Shown piece by piece: positions 41,157 to 51,471 of a DNA stretch of 64,000 bases. The notes under the pieces were generated by a model. The model worked only from the letters and a program-made list of their open reading frames with translations, searched no databases and was not told the origin of the DNA. Positions within the stretch are counted from its first letter, which is position 1. The number at the start of each line of letters is the position of its first letter. The position numbers were made by a program, and so were the translations under genes. This DNA is from Phaeocystidibacter marisrubri (GTDB lineage: Bacteria > Bacteroidota > Bacteroidia > Flavobacteriales > Schleiferiaceae). The stretch is taken from positions 496,001 to 560,000 of the forward strand of contig NZ_WBVQ01000001.1 of NCBI RefSeq assembly GCF_008933165.1. Reading direction: 5' to 3'.

Positions 41157-42355
41157 TAGATGTGTCCGCCAGGATATTCAGCCAATGCTCTACGCATCAA
41201 TTCCACACATTTTTGAAGGGATTCTTGATTGAGTACATAGGCCAATCGCGCTTGACGCTTACCTAAGCTAGGCTTTGCATAGAATCCAGATGCTGGAGCA
41301 ATCATTACAGTTTCGTTGTTGTGCTCAAACGACTGAAGGAGCCATTGTGCAAAACGGTCGGCATCATCCACAGGAAGCTGCGCTACACAATAGAATGCCC
41401 CTTGTGGCTTTGGACAAAAAACACCGTCAATGCTGTTCAGTCCATCTACCAAGATGTCTCTACGCTTAACATACTCATCATTTACCTCTGTGAAGTAAGA
41501 TTCAGGAGTGTCAAGTGCTCCTTCGGTTGCAATCTGAGCGTATGTAGGAGGACTCAAACGCGCTTGTGCAAATTTGAGAGCTGTTCTCATCACGTTTTGA
41601 TTGCGGGACACGAGCATACCGATACGCGCACCGCACATGGAGTAGCGCTTGGATACAGAGTCGATCATAATCGCATGCTGTTCCAAATCGGGAAGTGTCA
41701 TAATACTGTGATGCTTCACTCCGTCGTATACAAACTCGCGGTAAACTTCATCCGCAATAAGGAAGAGGTCGTATTTGAGTACGAGTTTGGCCAATTGTTG
41801 AAGCTCTTCTTCTGAATACAAGTAACCGGTCGGGTTACCTGGGTTACAGATGAGGATGGCCTTCGTTTTATCCGTGATGTGCTTTTCAAAATCTTCAATG
41901 GGAGGCAAAGCAAATCCGTTGTGAATGGTCGCTTCAACTGGAACCACTTTCACTCCGGTTTGAATGGCGAAGCCATTGTAGTTGGCGTAGAAAGGTTCTG
42001 GGATGATGATTTCATCACCGGCGTCCATGATGGATCCGAATGCAAAAGTCAATGCTTCAGATCCTCCGGTAGTGACAAGTAAGTCGCCTGTAGTCACATC
42101 GATTTGATGCGAGCGATAATAATGTGCCAAACCATTTCTCAATGACTCGTTGCCCGCAGAGTGACTGTACGCAAGCGTATCAATCTCTGCATTTTTCACG
42201 GCATCAAGTGCGCCTTGAGGTGTGTGAATATCCGGCTGACCGATATTCAGGTAGTACACTTTGCGTCCTTCTTGTTCTGCCGCTTCAGCAAAAGGAACTA
42301 GTTTCCGGATAGGGGATTCCGGCATAGCCATTCCCTTGGTCGATATTCTGGGCAT
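41156..42355 (-). CDS. Pyridoxal-phosphate aminotransferase, class I/II (aspartate aminotransferase-like)
   Basis: 399 residues, fold type I. Seen: YYLNIGQPDIHTPQGAL, YSHSAGNESLRNGLAHYY, TTGGSEALTFAFGSIMD, LICNPGNPTGYLYSEEEL (substrate Asn and Pro), FLIADEVYREFVYDG with the PLP Asp, and SVSKRYSMCGARIGML with the Schiff-base Lys. Substrate is probably aspartate or another common amino acid, but specificity cannot be fixed by reading. Coupled to murB by a one-base overlap. Confidence 0.9.
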   Translation of the reverse strand: MPRISTKGMAMPESPIRKLVPFAEAAEQEGRKVYYLNIGQPDIHTPQGALDAVKNAEIDTLAYSHSAGNESLRNGLAHYYRSHQIDVTTGDLLVTTGGSEALTFAFGSIMDAGDEIIIPEPFYANYNGFAIQTGVKVVPVEATIHNGFALPPIEDFEKHITDKTKAILICNPGNPTGYLYSEEELQQLAKLVLKYDLFLIADEVYREFVYDGVKHHSIMTLPDLEQHAIMIDSVSKRYSMCGARIGMLVSRNQNVMRTALKFAQARLSPPTYAQIATEGALDTPESYFTEVNDEYVKRRDILVDGLNSIDGVFCPKPQGAFYCVAQLPVDDADRFAQWLLQSFEHNNETVMIAPASGFYAKPSLGKRQARLAYVLNQESLQKCVELMRRALAEYPGGHI

Positions 42356-42379
42356 GACAACTGGTATTAAAAAGTTCTA

Positions 42380-42418
42380 AAAACACAAAGCCCCCGAAGG
42401 AGCATTCCAACGGGGGCA
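42380..42418 (-). terminator. Terminator of the DUF1573 gene
   Basis: GCCCCCG/CGGGGGC stem (42390-42396 with 42411-42417) with a partly paired 14-base middle; on the minus strand it is followed by TTTGTGTTTTTAG. Confidence 0.8.
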
Positions 42419-42438
42419 AAGGTGATAAAATTTTATCG

Positions 42439-42879
42439 TTAGCGCGATACGCGTGAGGTAGGAGTGTTCTCATTAACAGGAGTAGTTTGCGCTTGGCGAA
42501 CATTCCCTTTGATAGTCAACACGATAGTTCCTTGTGAAGCATTAGAGGTTACTGTAACCGACTTCTGGAATCTACCCACTCTGTGTGTGTCATAACGCAC
42601 TTTAATCTCTGCACTTTCACCTGGTGCGATTGGCTTGTTCACGATACTTTGATCAGGAACAGTACATCCGCAAGAACCTCGAAGATTAGAAATAATCAAT
42701 GGCTCTTTACCAGTGTTGGTGAATTCAAATACTCGAACTCCGTTGGCATCTTGTTCAATAGTACCGTAGTCCATAACTGTAGACTCAAAAGTCATAACGG
42801 GTGCGTTAGGGTTCTCTTGAGCAGATGCATAGGTCATTCCGAAGAATACCACAGCTAGAGTCATCAGTAATTTTTTCAT
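42439..42879 (-). CDS. DUF1573 exported protein
   Basis: 146 residues: signal peptide LLMTLAVVFFGMTYASAQ, then a single immunoglobulin-like DUF1573 domain with DYGTIEQDANGVRVFEFTNTG, PLIISNLRGSCGCTVPD and IKVRYDTHRVGRFQKSVTV. The C-G-C pair is a family trait. It ends in a Thr/Pro/Asn-rich tail. Such proteins are abundant in Bacteroidota periplasm or envelope, with no defined function. Monocistronic by its own terminator; divergent from valS. Confidence 0.88.
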   Translation of the reverse strand: MKKLLMTLAVVFFGMTYASAQENPNAPVMTFESTVMDYGTIEQDANGVRVFEFTNTGKEPLIISNLRGSCGCTVPDQSIVNKPIAPGESAEIKVRYDTHRVGRFQKSVTVTSNASQGTIVLTIKGNVRQAQTTPVNENTPTSRVSR

Positions 42880-43003
42880 TGTTCTCGTCCTTATAGTTAA
42901 ACTCGAAGGGTAAAGTTACTACAGTTCGTAGAAATCTACCTAATTCTTTACACATTCTTATAAGCCGTTCAAACATCATGCCCCGTCGATGGATTGCATT
43001 TTC

Positions 43004-43011
43004 TAAATTTG
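43004..43011 (+). promoter_or_regulatory. -7 box TAAATTTG of valS
   Basis: Perfect TAnnTTTG 22 bases before the valS ATG. The TTG seen upstream is too close to serve as -33. No T-box or other leader structure is seen. Confidence 0.4.
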
Positions 43012-43033
43012 CGGCTTCAATCAATTCAATAGC

Positions 43034-45655
43034 ATGGAGATTCCTGCAAAATACGACCCGACTTCAATTGAAGACAAATGGTACGCTTACTGGATGAAGA
43101 ATAACTTCTTCCGATCAGTTCCAGATGAGCGCGAACCGTATACTATTGTTATCCCTCCGCCTAACGTCACCGGCGTTTTGCACATGGGACACATGTTGAA
43201 TAACACCATTCAAGATGTCTTGGTTCGTAGGGCTCGTATGCGAGGATTGAACGCTTGTTGGGTTCCGGGTACAGATCACGCCTCTATTGCAACAGAAGCC
43301 AAAGTGGTTCAAAAACTTCGCGCTGAAGGGATCAAGAAATCTGACCTTAGTCGTGAGGAGTTCTTGGAACATGCGTGGGACTGGACGCACAAGCACGGAG
43401 GTATCATCCTTTCGCAATTGAAGAAGCTCGGTGCTTCTTGTGATTGGGAACGCGAGGCATTTACCATGGACGAAGCGAGAAGTGAAAGCGTCCTTCAGGT
43501 GTTTGCAGACCTTTATGAGAAAGGTCACATTTACCGCGGCAACCGCATGGTGAATTGGGATCCAGAGGCGAAAACAACAGTTTCGGATGAAGAGGTGATT
43601 CACAAAGACGTGAATGCAAAACTCTACTACCTGAAGTATTTTATTGAGGGAACCGAAGAGTATGTGGTAGTGGCTACTACCCGTCCGGAGACAATCATGG
43701 GCGATACTGCCGTATGTGTGAATCCAAAGGATGAGCGCTACACCAAGTTGAAAGGAAAGAAGCTTATCGTTCCTGTTGTGGGACGCGCAGTTCCTGTGAT
43801 TGAAGATGATTACGTGGATCTCGAATTCGGTACAGGTTGTTTGAAAGTGACACCAGCGCACGATGTGAATGACTACGAAATCGGACAGCGTCACCAATTA
43901 GATACCATAGATATTTTCCATGCGGATGGCACTTTGAATGAGAATGGTCTTCACTATGAAGGTCAGGATCGATTTGTAGTACGCAAGGCGATTTACAAGG
44001 AACTTGAGGAGAAAGGCCTACTTGAGAAGGTAGAAGATTACAACACTTCGGTGGGAACTTCGGAACGCACAGGAGCTGTGATTGAACCGAGATTGAGTTT
44101 GCAGTGGTTCCTACGCATGAGTGAAATTTCTGAACCGGCTCTAAAAGCTGTGATGGATGATGAGGTGAAGCTCATCCCTGAGAAATTCAAGAATACATAC
44201 CGCCATTGGATGGAGAATGTTCGCGATTGGAACATCTCACGTCAGCTATGGTGGGGACATCAAATACCTGCTTACTACTACGGGGAAGGGGCAGATGACT
44301 TTGTTGTGGCTTTGTCGGAAGAGGAAGCAATTGCAAAGGCTACTGAAAAAGCGGGAAGAGCGATCACAGCTACCGATCTTACCCAAGATCCAGACGTTTT
44401 GGATACTTGGTTCAGCTCATGGTTGTGGCCTATTTCTGTTTTTGATGGCATTCGCAATCCTGAAAACGAAGAGATTCAATACTATTACCCAACCAACGAC
44501 TTGGTGACGGCACCGGAGATTTTGTTCTTCTGGGTGGCTCGAATGATCTTGGCGGGTTACGAATACAAAGGGAAGAAGCCATTCAGTAACGTTTACCTCA
44601 CAGGTATCGTTCGCGATAAATTGGGTAGAAAAATGTCGAAGTCACTCGGCAATTCTCCAGACCCCATCGATTTGATGGCAAAGTATGGCGCCGATGGAGT
44701 TCGAGTGGGAATGTTGTTGACCTCTCCTGCGGGGAATGACCTTCCGTTTGATGAAGAACTCTGTGTTCAAGGAAGAAACTTCTCCAATAAGATTTGGAAT
44801 GCTTTCCGTCTTGTTAAAGGATGGGAAGTGTCAGAAAGTGCTCCAGATGCAGCAGGTGAAGCGGCAGTGGAATGGTTTGGTGAACGTCTAAAGCAAGCGA
44901 CGGCTGAAATCAACGATTCATTTAGCAAGTACCGTATCTCAGACGCCCTGATGTCAACTTATAAGTTGGTGTGGGATGATTTCTGTTCATGGTACCTGGA
45001 GTTAGTGAAACCAGCCTATCAGCAGCCTATTTCCAAAACTACCCTTAACTCGACGATTGGATATTTTGAGGAACTCCTGAAATTGCTTCATCCATTCATG
45101 CCATTCCTTACAGAGGAATTGTGGCAATTGATGACGGAGCGTAAGGACGGCGAAACTATCATGTACGCCCCTTGGCCAAGTGAAGGAGAGGTGAATGAAA
45201 CTGCATTGACTTCGTTCCAACACGCTCAAGAGGTGATTTCGGGAATCCGAAACATCCGAAAGGAGAAGAATATTTCTCCAAAAGAGCCATTGGAGTTGGT
45301 GAGCACGAGCGACGATTCGCCGGCGTACTTGCCGTTCATTACGAAGTTGGGACACATCTCTGAATTTGTTCAAGCCAAAGAGAAGCCAGAACAAGCTTTT
45401 GCCTTCCGTGCGGGGACTTCAGAGTATCATATTCCTGTTTCAGATGCCATTGACATCGAAGCGGAAATTGAGAAACTCAACAAAGACCTCGATTACCAAA
45501 AAGGTTTCTTGGTTTCTGTGAACAAGAAGCTGAGCAATGAGCGCTTCGTGAACAATGCCCCAGAGCAAGTAATTGCCAACGAGAGAAAGAAATTGGCGGA
45601 TGCTGAAGCTAAGATCAGTTTGATTGAAGAGCGTTTAACGGCCTTAAAGGGCTAA
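43034..45655 (+). CDS. valS: Valyl-tRNA synthetase
   Basis: 873 residues, class Ia. HIGH motif as [15 protein letters not shown], the editing domain with [20 protein letters not shown] as [14 protein letters not shown], and a C-terminal coiled-coil tRNA arm of about 70 residues from [14 protein letters not shown] to the end. WDWTHKHGG and [14 protein letters not shown] also fit. Transcription should end at the hairpin 25 bases downstream, inside the convergent peptidase gene. Confidence 0.97.
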   Translation: MEIPAKYDPTSIEDKWYAYWMKNNFFRSVPDEREPYTIVIPPPNVTGVLHMGHMLNNTIQDVLVRRARMRGLNACWVPGTDHASIATEAKVVQKLRAEGIKKSDLSREEFLEHAWDWTHKHGGIILSQLKKLGASCDWEREAFTMDEARSESVLQVFADLYEKGHIYRGNRMVNWDPEAKTTVSDEEVIHKDVNAKLYYLKYFIEGTEEYVVVATTRPETIMGDTAVCVNPKDERYTKLKGKKLIVPVVGRAVPVIEDDYVDLEFGTGCLKVTPAHDVNDYEIGQRHQLDTIDIFHADGTLNENGLHYEGQDRFVVRKAIYKELEEKGLLEKVEDYNTSVGTSERTGAVIEPRLSLQWFLRMSEISEPALKAVMDDEVKLIPEKFKNTYRHWMENVRDWNISRQLWWGHQIPAYYYGEGADDFVVALSEEEAIAKATEKAGRAITATDLTQDPDVLDTWFSSWLWPISVFDGIRNPENEEIQYYYPTNDLVTAPEILFFWVARMILAGYEYKGKKPFSNVYLTGIVRDKLGRKMSKSLGNSPDPIDLMAKYGADGVRVGMLLTSPAGNDLPFDEELCVQGRNFSNKIWNAFRLVKGWEVSESAPDAAGEAAVEWFGERLKQATAEINDSFSKYRISDALMSTYKLVWDDFCSWYLELVKPAYQQPISKTTLNSTIGYFEELLKLLHPFMPFLTEELWQLMTERKDGETIMYAPWPSEGEVNETALTSFQHAQEVISGIRNIRKEKNISPKEPLELVSTSDDSPAYLPFITKLGHISEFVQAKEKPEQAFAFRAGTSEYHIPVSDAIDIEAEIEKLNKDLDYQKGFLVSVNKKLSNERFVNNAPEQVIANERKKLADAEAKISLIEERLTALKG

Positions 45656-45675
45656 GCTTTACACGAAGTAGAATA

Positions 45676-48066
45676 CTAGCGGGTGAATAGAATTTTCTGT
45701 TCACCCGTTTTTGTTTTCACGATGTAGCTTCCCGAAGGGATGTTGAGTTCGAGTACTTTTTCATTCATGCCCGGAACCAACTGCCAGTCGGTTTCAAAGA
45801 CCGATTTACCCGATACGTCTACAATTTGGAGTGGGGTGGAACCACTGGCTTCAGCGAGTAATTCAATTTTTAATGTGCCGTGGTTCGGATTCGGATAAAC
45901 TCGCAATGGAGGTATGCCCATTCCCGATTCTTTCAGGCCGATATCTGCGGAAGCATTGGCCAACACATAATCTCCCGGGAGTATTTTTGTCAGGTTAATT
46001 TGACCGAATTGATCACTTGCACTGCCCATTGTGTTTTTCGTGAAATGAGGATAAAGAGTCCATTCTTCCGAGGCATCGAAGCGATAGAGGAGAACTAAAC
46101 TGTCTTCTGTAACGGAAACCAAATCGTCATCCATTCCTCCGTTGGCAATCCTGCCATCGTAAAATAGTCGAAGTCCAGCGTCAAAATCGGAACCCCACAT
46201 GCCACGGATGGTCCAAAATCTATTGCTTGAAACATTGGCAATGGAGCTTCGCCGCTCTGGACCTGCCCAGTGGTGAGCTACATATACGTAATGCGAATCT
46301 GTGGCTGTATTGACGGTGAGTCTTGCTTTGGCATTGTCTAAGTTGAATATTCCAAACCCAATTCCTTTCACTCTGTTATAGGTGGTTCCTGCCAAGTAGT
46401 CCTCGCCTTCGTTGATGGTGGCGTAAACGGGGTTAAAGTTGAGTCCGACCAACAGATGGCTTTCATGAGCCTGCTCTACCATTATAGTGGTGCGGTGCTT
46501 TTCTCCATTTGGGCCGTACAGATTGAGTACCATCGGTGCAGATGAGAGATACGTGCTTCGCGCTTTTCGATTCTGCGAAAGATCAATCCTGACATCCCAA
46601 TTGTTACCAGAGGCCATACTCTCAATAGAGTCGATGGAAATAGCAACATGCCCAGGAGTGGTGATCCAATCGCTGAAGAAATCAGCCAAACTAACTCCTG
46701 AAGCTGCGCTCATGTAGTTTTGAAATTGAGCGGTAGTCACATTGGTGTGAGCGTAGTTGCTCAAAACGGATGTCACCGCAGCAGAGAAAATAGAGTCGCC
46801 GAGATATCCACGCAAATTGTGACCAATCCATGCGCCTTTTTGGTAAACATGGGTTCCATATGTTGTGCTGTGGTCAATTCCGTTTAGGGCGAAGTAGCCT
46901 CCGTCGTCTTTTCGAGCGTAATTCAATACATACAATTGGTTCCCTCTCACTGTGCGAATGTATCGTTCACGGCTGTAGACGTCTTCTTCATAGAGGTGAG
47001 AGCTGAATTCTGCCAATCCCTCGTTGATCCACATATCTTCAGCTGTGGCACATGTAAGGAGGTTTCCCCACCAGTGGTGCGCCAATTCATGTGCAATAAT
47101 ATCCTCGCGATTGTACGTTCCATCCGCTAAACCGACAGGAAGGTGGATGCTCGTTACGTGCTCCATGGCTCCGGTTGCTGTGAGTGCATATCCCACTTTG
47201 TCCCAAACGTAGGGACCATACCAGTTTTCAAAAGAGGTGAGGATTCCTTGAAGGTGACCAAAGCTCGACTTCGCATTGGCAGTGTCTGCAGGACGACCGA
47301 GAATTAAACTAGGGACGGTAGAACCACCTACTTTGCTCAAGGTTCCTTCTAATTCTGCATAGTTAGAAACGGCTACACTTGCGAGGTAGGCCGACATGGG
47401 ATCTGTACAATCCCAAGATTGATGGATGGAATCACCGTTTATAACCATAGCAGTTCGCACGCCATTCGCGTACGCCTTGCGTGGGGATTTTGTCAGGATA
47501 TTGAAACTGTATGTGGAGTGCTCCACAAAATTGTCAAATGCAGGGAAAAGTGATCTTCCATAACTGTGTGGATTCACACCAAATCCAACCCCAAGGTTGA
47601 AATAATAGGGAGATGTTTGATGCCATCCGCCCCAACCGGTAGGGTCTGCTGGAGCAGCGCCGCTGTAATAGATCACCACATTAGCATGTGTTCCTACCGA
47701 CCAAGATGCAGGCAGTGAAGTGAGTTGAACAAAAGGTGAAGTTCCAGCTGGAACAACCGTTACACTTTGTCCATTCACGGTAGCTGAATCAACAGAGAAA
47801 CCATCCAGTTGAAATCGAAAAGAGGATGAATTCATCAATCGCTCCACATCTAAGGAAGCAATGGCCTTGAAATCATTCACTGGAATAGCGTACAAGTCTA
47901 GATCCAAGTGGGTATGATGAATATCGAATGTATCGCTGAGAGCAGAGTAATTCAAATTTGGAACACCTGCTGGTGATGCAACATTCTTGAAATCGCCACA
48001 CGCAAATTGTCCGTGTGCCGAAAACTGAAATAGGCCGATAAAACCGGCGAGTATTAGTGAGCGCAT
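45676..48066 (-). CDS. M1-family metallopeptidase with T9SS type A sorting domain
   Basis: 796 residues from ATG 48066, which starts a signal peptide (SLILAGFIGLFQFSAHG). Zinc site HELAHHWWGN with the third ligand Glu 18 residues on in NEGLAEF, i.e. HExxH-x18-E. An N-terminal M1 beta domain precedes it, but the usual GAMEN exopeptidase signature is not visible. The C-terminal ~75 residues form a T9SS type A sorting domain beginning PPLRVYPNPNHG and ending SGSYIVKTKTGEQKILFTR, so it should be exported by T9SS and attached to the surface or released. The last ten codons also form the valS terminator. Confidence 0.88.
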   Translation of the reverse strand: MRSLILAGFIGLFQFSAHGQFACGDFKNVASPAGVPNLNYSALSDTFDIHHTHLDLDLYAIPVNDFKAIASLDVERLMNSSSFRFQLDGFSVDSATVNGQSVTVVPAGTSPFVQLTSLPASWSVGTHANVVIYYSGAAPADPTGWGGWHQTSPYYFNLGVGFGVNPHSYGRSLFPAFDNFVEHSTYSFNILTKSPRKAYANGVRTAMVINGDSIHQSWDCTDPMSAYLASVAVSNYAELEGTLSKVGGSTVPSLILGRPADTANAKSSFGHLQGILTSFENWYGPYVWDKVGYALTATGAMEHVTSIHLPVGLADGTYNREDIIAHELAHHWWGNLLTCATAEDMWINEGLAEFSSHLYEEDVYSRERYIRTVRGNQLYVLNYARKDDGGYFALNGIDHSTTYGTHVYQKGAWIGHNLRGYLGDSIFSAAVTSVLSNYAHTNVTTAQFQNYMSAASGVSLADFFSDWITTPGHVAISIDSIESMASGNNWDVRIDLSQNRKARSTYLSSAPMVLNLYGPNGEKHRTTIMVEQAHESHLLVGLNFNPVYATINEGEDYLAGTTYNRVKGIGFGIFNLDNAKARLTVNTATDSHYVYVAHHWAGPERRSSIANVSSNRFWTIRGMWGSDFDAGLRLFYDGRIANGGMDDDLVSVTEDSLVLLYRFDASEEWTLYPHFTKNTMGSASDQFGQINLTKILPGDYVLANASADIGLKESGMGIPPLRVYPNPNHGTLKIELLAEASGSTPLQIVDVSGKSVFETDWQLVPGMNEKVLELNIPSGSYIVKTKTGEQKILFTR
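45680..45718 (+). terminator. valS terminator lying inside the M1 peptidase coding sequence
   Basis: Stem CGGGTGAA (45680-45687) with TTCACCCG (45700-45707), extended by TAGA/TCTG to 12 bp with loop ATTT, then TTTTTGTTTT. One pair is U-G on the plus strand and A-C on the minus strand, so it is built for valS mRNA. It overlaps the last codons of the peptidase gene, whose stop is at 45676-45678. Confidence 0.88.
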
Positions 48067-48104
48067 CCCGTAAAAATAGGGAATTACTCCAATCGCCGAA
48101 CGCT

Positions 48105-48863
48105 CTATGCTTTTCTTTGGCGCACCGTTTCCCAAAGAACGATTCCCGCAGCAACGCTAACGTTCAGAGAGCCGATATTTCCCATCATTGGAATTCGAGC
48201 TCTGTGTTTACAGAGTTTCATCACCGCTGGGGAAATTCCATCTTCTTCCGAACCCATCACAATGGCGAGCGGTTGATTGAAATTGAGGGCATACATTTCT
48301 TCCTCGGTCTTCTCTGTACATGCTACCGATTCAATTCCCGAATCGTGTAGGAAATGAAGTGTGTCTTGTAGGTTTTTAACGCGACAAACGGGGACGCGAA
48401 GCAGGGCTCCTGCGCTACTCTTTACGGCATCCTCATGCATTGGTGCTGAGTGCTTTTCTGGAATAACGATGGCATGAACGCCTGCGCACTCTGCACTTCG
48501 AGCTATAGCTCCAACATTTCGAACATCGGTGAGACGATCGAGAAGGAGCAAAAGTGGTGTTTCGCCTCGTTCCCAAATACTTGGAAGAATATCTTCTACG
48601 GAACCAAAAGGAACCGCACTAACATAGGCGATTACGCCTTGATGATTCTTTCTTGTAAGCTTGTTGAGTTTATCAAGAGGTACGTGCTTAAAGGGAAGTC
48701 CACGTTCCTTGATGTAAGGCCAAAGTTCTTGGAAAACTCCACCGCGAGATCCTTTCTGAACATAGATGCGATCAATTTCGAGACCTTCCTCTATCGCTTC
48801 TATTACCGGTCTAATACCATATATGAGGTGCGGCTGTTTGCCTGAGTTGCTGGTCTCGTTCAT
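48105..48863 (-). CDS. rlmB: 23S rRNA (guanosine-2'-O-)-methyltransferase RlmB
   Basis: SpoU-family enzyme that 2'-O-methylates G2251 (E. coli numbering) in the peptidyl-transferase loop. 252 residues from ATG 48863; the frame is open further upstream but that part is antisense-like filler overlapping the next gene. Seen: HLIYGIRPVIEAIEEG (N-terminal L30-like domain), DRLTDVRNVGAIARSAECAG (motif 1), AIVMGSEEDGISPAV (motif 2) and IPMMGNIGSLNVSVAAGIVLWE (motif 3). Its first 53 bases overlap the end of the GWxTD gene in another frame. Confidence 0.92.
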   Translation of the reverse strand: MNETSNSGKQPHLIYGIRPVIEAIEEGLEIDRIYVQKGSRGGVFQELWPYIKERGLPFKHVPLDKLNKLTRKNHQGVIAYVSAVPFGSVEDILPSIWERGETPLLLLLDRLTDVRNVGAIARSAECAGVHAIVIPEKHSAPMHEDAVKSSAGALLRVPVCRVKNLQDTLHFLHDSGIESVACTEKTEEEMYALNFNQPLAIVMGSEEDGISPAVMKLCKHRARIPMMGNIGSLNVSVAAGIVLWETVRQRKA

Positions 48864-50154
48864 CTTGTGCCTTTTTGATATCTGAGACATCGTAAATACG
48901 CCCATGTCTCCATGCGTCAATCGCCATTCCCCAGCCGTATCGGTATTCCGAAGAGCGACGTAGGCTATAGTCGTTTCCGGTATACGGATTGACCATGCGA
49001 TCGAATGCAAAGGTAAAGTTAAGTGAGCTGGTCTCTTCACCATAAACCCATATTTCGGTGTTCAGGGTGCGATAAATCTTTTGAGGAGGACCATAAATTA
49101 CATAAAGCACCCCTCTGTCTGTCATCCATCCTTCTTTGTAAGAGGTGAAATAAACATTGGCAGCTTCAACGCGCTCGTAGTATTCTTCAATCTGATCTCT
49201 CGCTCTTTCCTCGTTGCTAGCGTGTGTGAGCCAGAATTTGTCGATGGCGTATTTGGCGGAATCTTCATCATTTAAATTGATACCATCGTATTCCAAATTG
49301 GAAGTGAGGTAACGCATAGGATAGATGAGGTGCTTTTTGTCTGTCACCAGAGGATAAGTGTCGTAGAAGTTGTACAGGGTGAACCCATCGCGAACACTTG
49401 GATCGGTTTGAAAGTGATAGAATCCTTGCTCATGGACTTGAAAACGTTCGCCATTGGACACTCTGAAGGTAGAATCTGCGGTATGATCAAAATTTCCTTC
49501 TCCGGGTTTGGCAAAAGGAGGGAGGCCTGGGTTGAACTCGCGATTGTAGTACCGAACGTGAAGTTGTTTATCGTCGGTATTTGCCAGTACTCGGTAATCT
49601 TTATTGAGTAGGATGTGGTCTCCAAAAACCACATTACTATCGGCATCAAGCACTAAGTAGTTTTGTCTACTCAATGGATTGGATCGCTCTAGGAGCTGGA
49701 TCGCGTCGAAGTAGAGTTTTCTATTTCGATCATTGAAGCGAATGAGCAGCACGTACTGTTCCAGAGGTCGCATTTCATGAATGGCTACATCCACCTCTCC
49801 ATAAATGGTGTGAGGTGTTAGTTCCATGGTACTTTCTGAAATGCTTGTAGAAAAAGTGTCGATAATGGAGCCTAAACTGAAGTCTTCATAAACGAAGATT
49901 TGAACATCCACGCTGGCTTCAAAAGGTTCATCAGCACGCAATCGGCTGTAAAGAATTTCTTCAGAAGAGAAAGAGAAGTAGACTTTGGAGTTGAATTGAT
50001 CGGTATTGTAGATGCGAATTCTAGGTCGAACCAAAGTGCCATCTTTTTGATAGATATGATTGAGATCCAACGCCCCTAGGCCCTTGCGAGAACCACAAGA
50101 AGCCAGCGTTAATGCCAAGGCAATAAGTGCGATATAGGTCAGAGAAAGTCTCAT
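48811..50154 (-). CDS. GWxTD domain lipoprotein
   Basis: 447 residues. Lipobox LTLASCGS with the lipid Cys at residue 20. The family signature GWMTDRGVLYVIYGPP lies near residue 350, followed by TEIWVYG and a C-terminal AFDRMVNPYTGNDYSLRRSSEYR. The N-terminal 300 residues are beta-rich. GWxTD proteins are found in Bacteroidota and relatives and have no firm function. Overlaps rmuC upstream by 4 bases (ATGA) and rlmB downstream by 53 bases. Confidence 0.82.
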   Translation of the reverse strand: MRLSLTYIALIALALTLASCGSRKGLGALDLNHIYQKDGTLVRPRIRIYNTDQFNSKVYFSFSSEEILYSRLRADEPFEASVDVQIFVYEDFSLGSIIDTFSTSISESTMELTPHTIYGEVDVAIHEMRPLEQYVLLIRFNDRNRKLYFDAIQLLERSNPLSRQNYLVLDADSNVVFGDHILLNKDYRVLANTDDKQLHVRYYNREFNPGLPPFAKPGEGNFDHTADSTFRVSNGERFQVHEQGFYHFQTDPSVRDGFTLYNFYDTYPLVTDKKHLIYPMRYLTSNLEYDGINLNDEDSAKYAIDKFWLTHASNEERARDQIEEYYERVEAANVYFTSYKEGWMTDRGVLYVIYGPPQKIYRTLNTEIWVYGEETSSLNFTFAFDRMVNPYTGNDYSLRRSSEYRYGWGMAIDAWRHGRIYDVSDIKKAQDERDQQLRQTAAPHIWY

Positions 50155-51464
50155 TCAATCAACTCATTATCACTGTCGTTATCCAACAACTCTTTATCAA
50201 TACTCTTTGTTGTTTGGAGTCCAAGTTTCTTCATGTTTTCACCTCTGCGAAGCAAATTACCACTTCCTTCAGAGAGTTTCTTCATGGCTCCTTCATAAGT
50301 ACGCTGAGTAGTGTCCATTTGTTTGCCCAACTTCTGCATATCTTCAACAAAGCCTACAAGTTTGTCGTACAACTTGGCACCTTCATCCGCAATTTTTCGG
50401 ATGTTTTGATTCTGGTATTCCTGTTTCCAAATGGACGCTATGGTTCGAAGCGTGGCTAGAAGGGTGGTTGGACTAACGATAATGATATTCTTGTCGAGAG
50501 CGTCCTCATAAATCGCGTTGTCGAATTGTAGAGCCGCGTTAAATGCGCCTTCAATGGGAATAAAGAGCAGCACAAAATCTGGACTTTTCTCTTTGTGTAG
50601 TTTTTGATAGGCTTTGTCGGATAGACCTTTTACATGCGCTCGTACCGATAGACTGTGTTCCTTGAGGGCTTTTTCAATGTCCTCTGCTTCTTCGGCTCCA
50701 GCCAATTTTTCATAGGCTACCAATGAAACTTTAGAATCGACTATCACATATTTTTCGTCGGGAAGGTGGATCACTACATCGGGCTGAACCAATCGACCTT
50801 CATCATTTCGAAAACTCTCTTGGGTAGTGTATTCAAACCCTTTTCTCAATCCAGACGATTCGAGTATTCGTTCCAGGATCACTTCTCCCCAATTTCCCTG
50901 TTTCTTCACATCTCCCTTAAGGGCCTTGGTGAGGTTTTGAGCCTCTTCGCTCAGGTTCTTGTTTTGTAGACTGAGTTGTTCTACCACCGCTTTTAAAGCA
51001 GCGCGTTCAGAAACTCCTTTTTCATGGGTTTCTACCACTTTCTTTTCAAAAGAGACAATCTTTTCTTGAAGTGGTGAGAGGATGGTTTTCATCTGTTCCG
51101 AGCTTCGCTTTTGGAAGTTCTCGGTGTTTTTGTCTAAGATGCGATTGGCAGCCAGTTCAAACTCCTTCTGGAATTTTTCTTGAAGCTTTTCCACTTCAGC
51201 GGCGTGTTCTTCGAGACGACGCTCTAAATCAACTTTAGCCTGTTTCTCCGCTGAAATCATTCTATTGAGTTCCATCAATTCGGCACTCAATTTTTCATTG
51301 TTCGATTTGAGTTCAGCTACATAGGCTTGCTCACGCTTGAGCAGGTCAACACTTACATAGGCATTCAAGTCTACTTCGGGCGTCTTGTTCGTTTGAGATC
51401 GAATCAGGAGAATCACCAACAGAATGAAAGACAGGGCAGAGAGTATGACAAAAAGTATTTCCAT
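50151..51464 (-). CDS. rmuC: DNA recombination protein RmuC
   Basis: 437 residues from ATG 51464, giving the usual N-terminal membrane anchor (ILFVILSALSFILLVILLI). A coiled coil of about 170 residues follows, then the RmuC nuclease-like domain with KKQGNWGEVILERILESSGLRKG, VIVDSKVSLVAYE and FVLLFIPIEGAFNAAL. The family suppresses inverted-repeat rearrangements and is thought to be a restriction-endonuclease-fold nuclease. The in-frame extension upstream overlaps ung and is rejected. Seven bases after ung. Confidence 0.92.
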   Translation of the reverse strand: MEILFVILSALSFILLVILLIRSQTNKTPEVDLNAYVSVDLLKREQAYVAELKSNNEKLSAELMELNRMISAEKQAKVDLERRLEEHAAEVEKLQEKFQKEFELAANRILDKNTENFQKRSSEQMKTILSPLQEKIVSFEKKVVETHEKGVSERAALKAVVEQLSLQNKNLSEEAQNLTKALKGDVKKQGNWGEVILERILESSGLRKGFEYTTQESFRNDEGRLVQPDVVIHLPDEKYVIVDSKVSLVAYEKLAGAEEAEDIEKALKEHSLSVRAHVKGLSDKAYQKLHKEKSPDFVLLFIPIEGAFNAALQFDNAIYEDALDKNIIIVSPTTLLATLRTIASIWKQEYQNQNIRKIADEGAKLYDKLVGFVEDMQKLGKQMDTTQRTYEGAMKKLSEGSGNLLRRGENMKKLGLQTTKSIDKELLDNDSDNELIE

Positions 51465-51471
51465 CTGAAAA

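Noticed and set aside
43115-43897. Long open frame (260 codons) antisense to valS
   Set aside because: The valS frame is unambiguous; the antisense product has no domain, signal or start context and follows from valS codon bias.
48864-49043. 60-residue N-terminal extension of rlmB
   Set aside because: Lies entirely inside the GWxTD coding region and has no family similarity; RlmB normally starts near the HLIYGIRP block.
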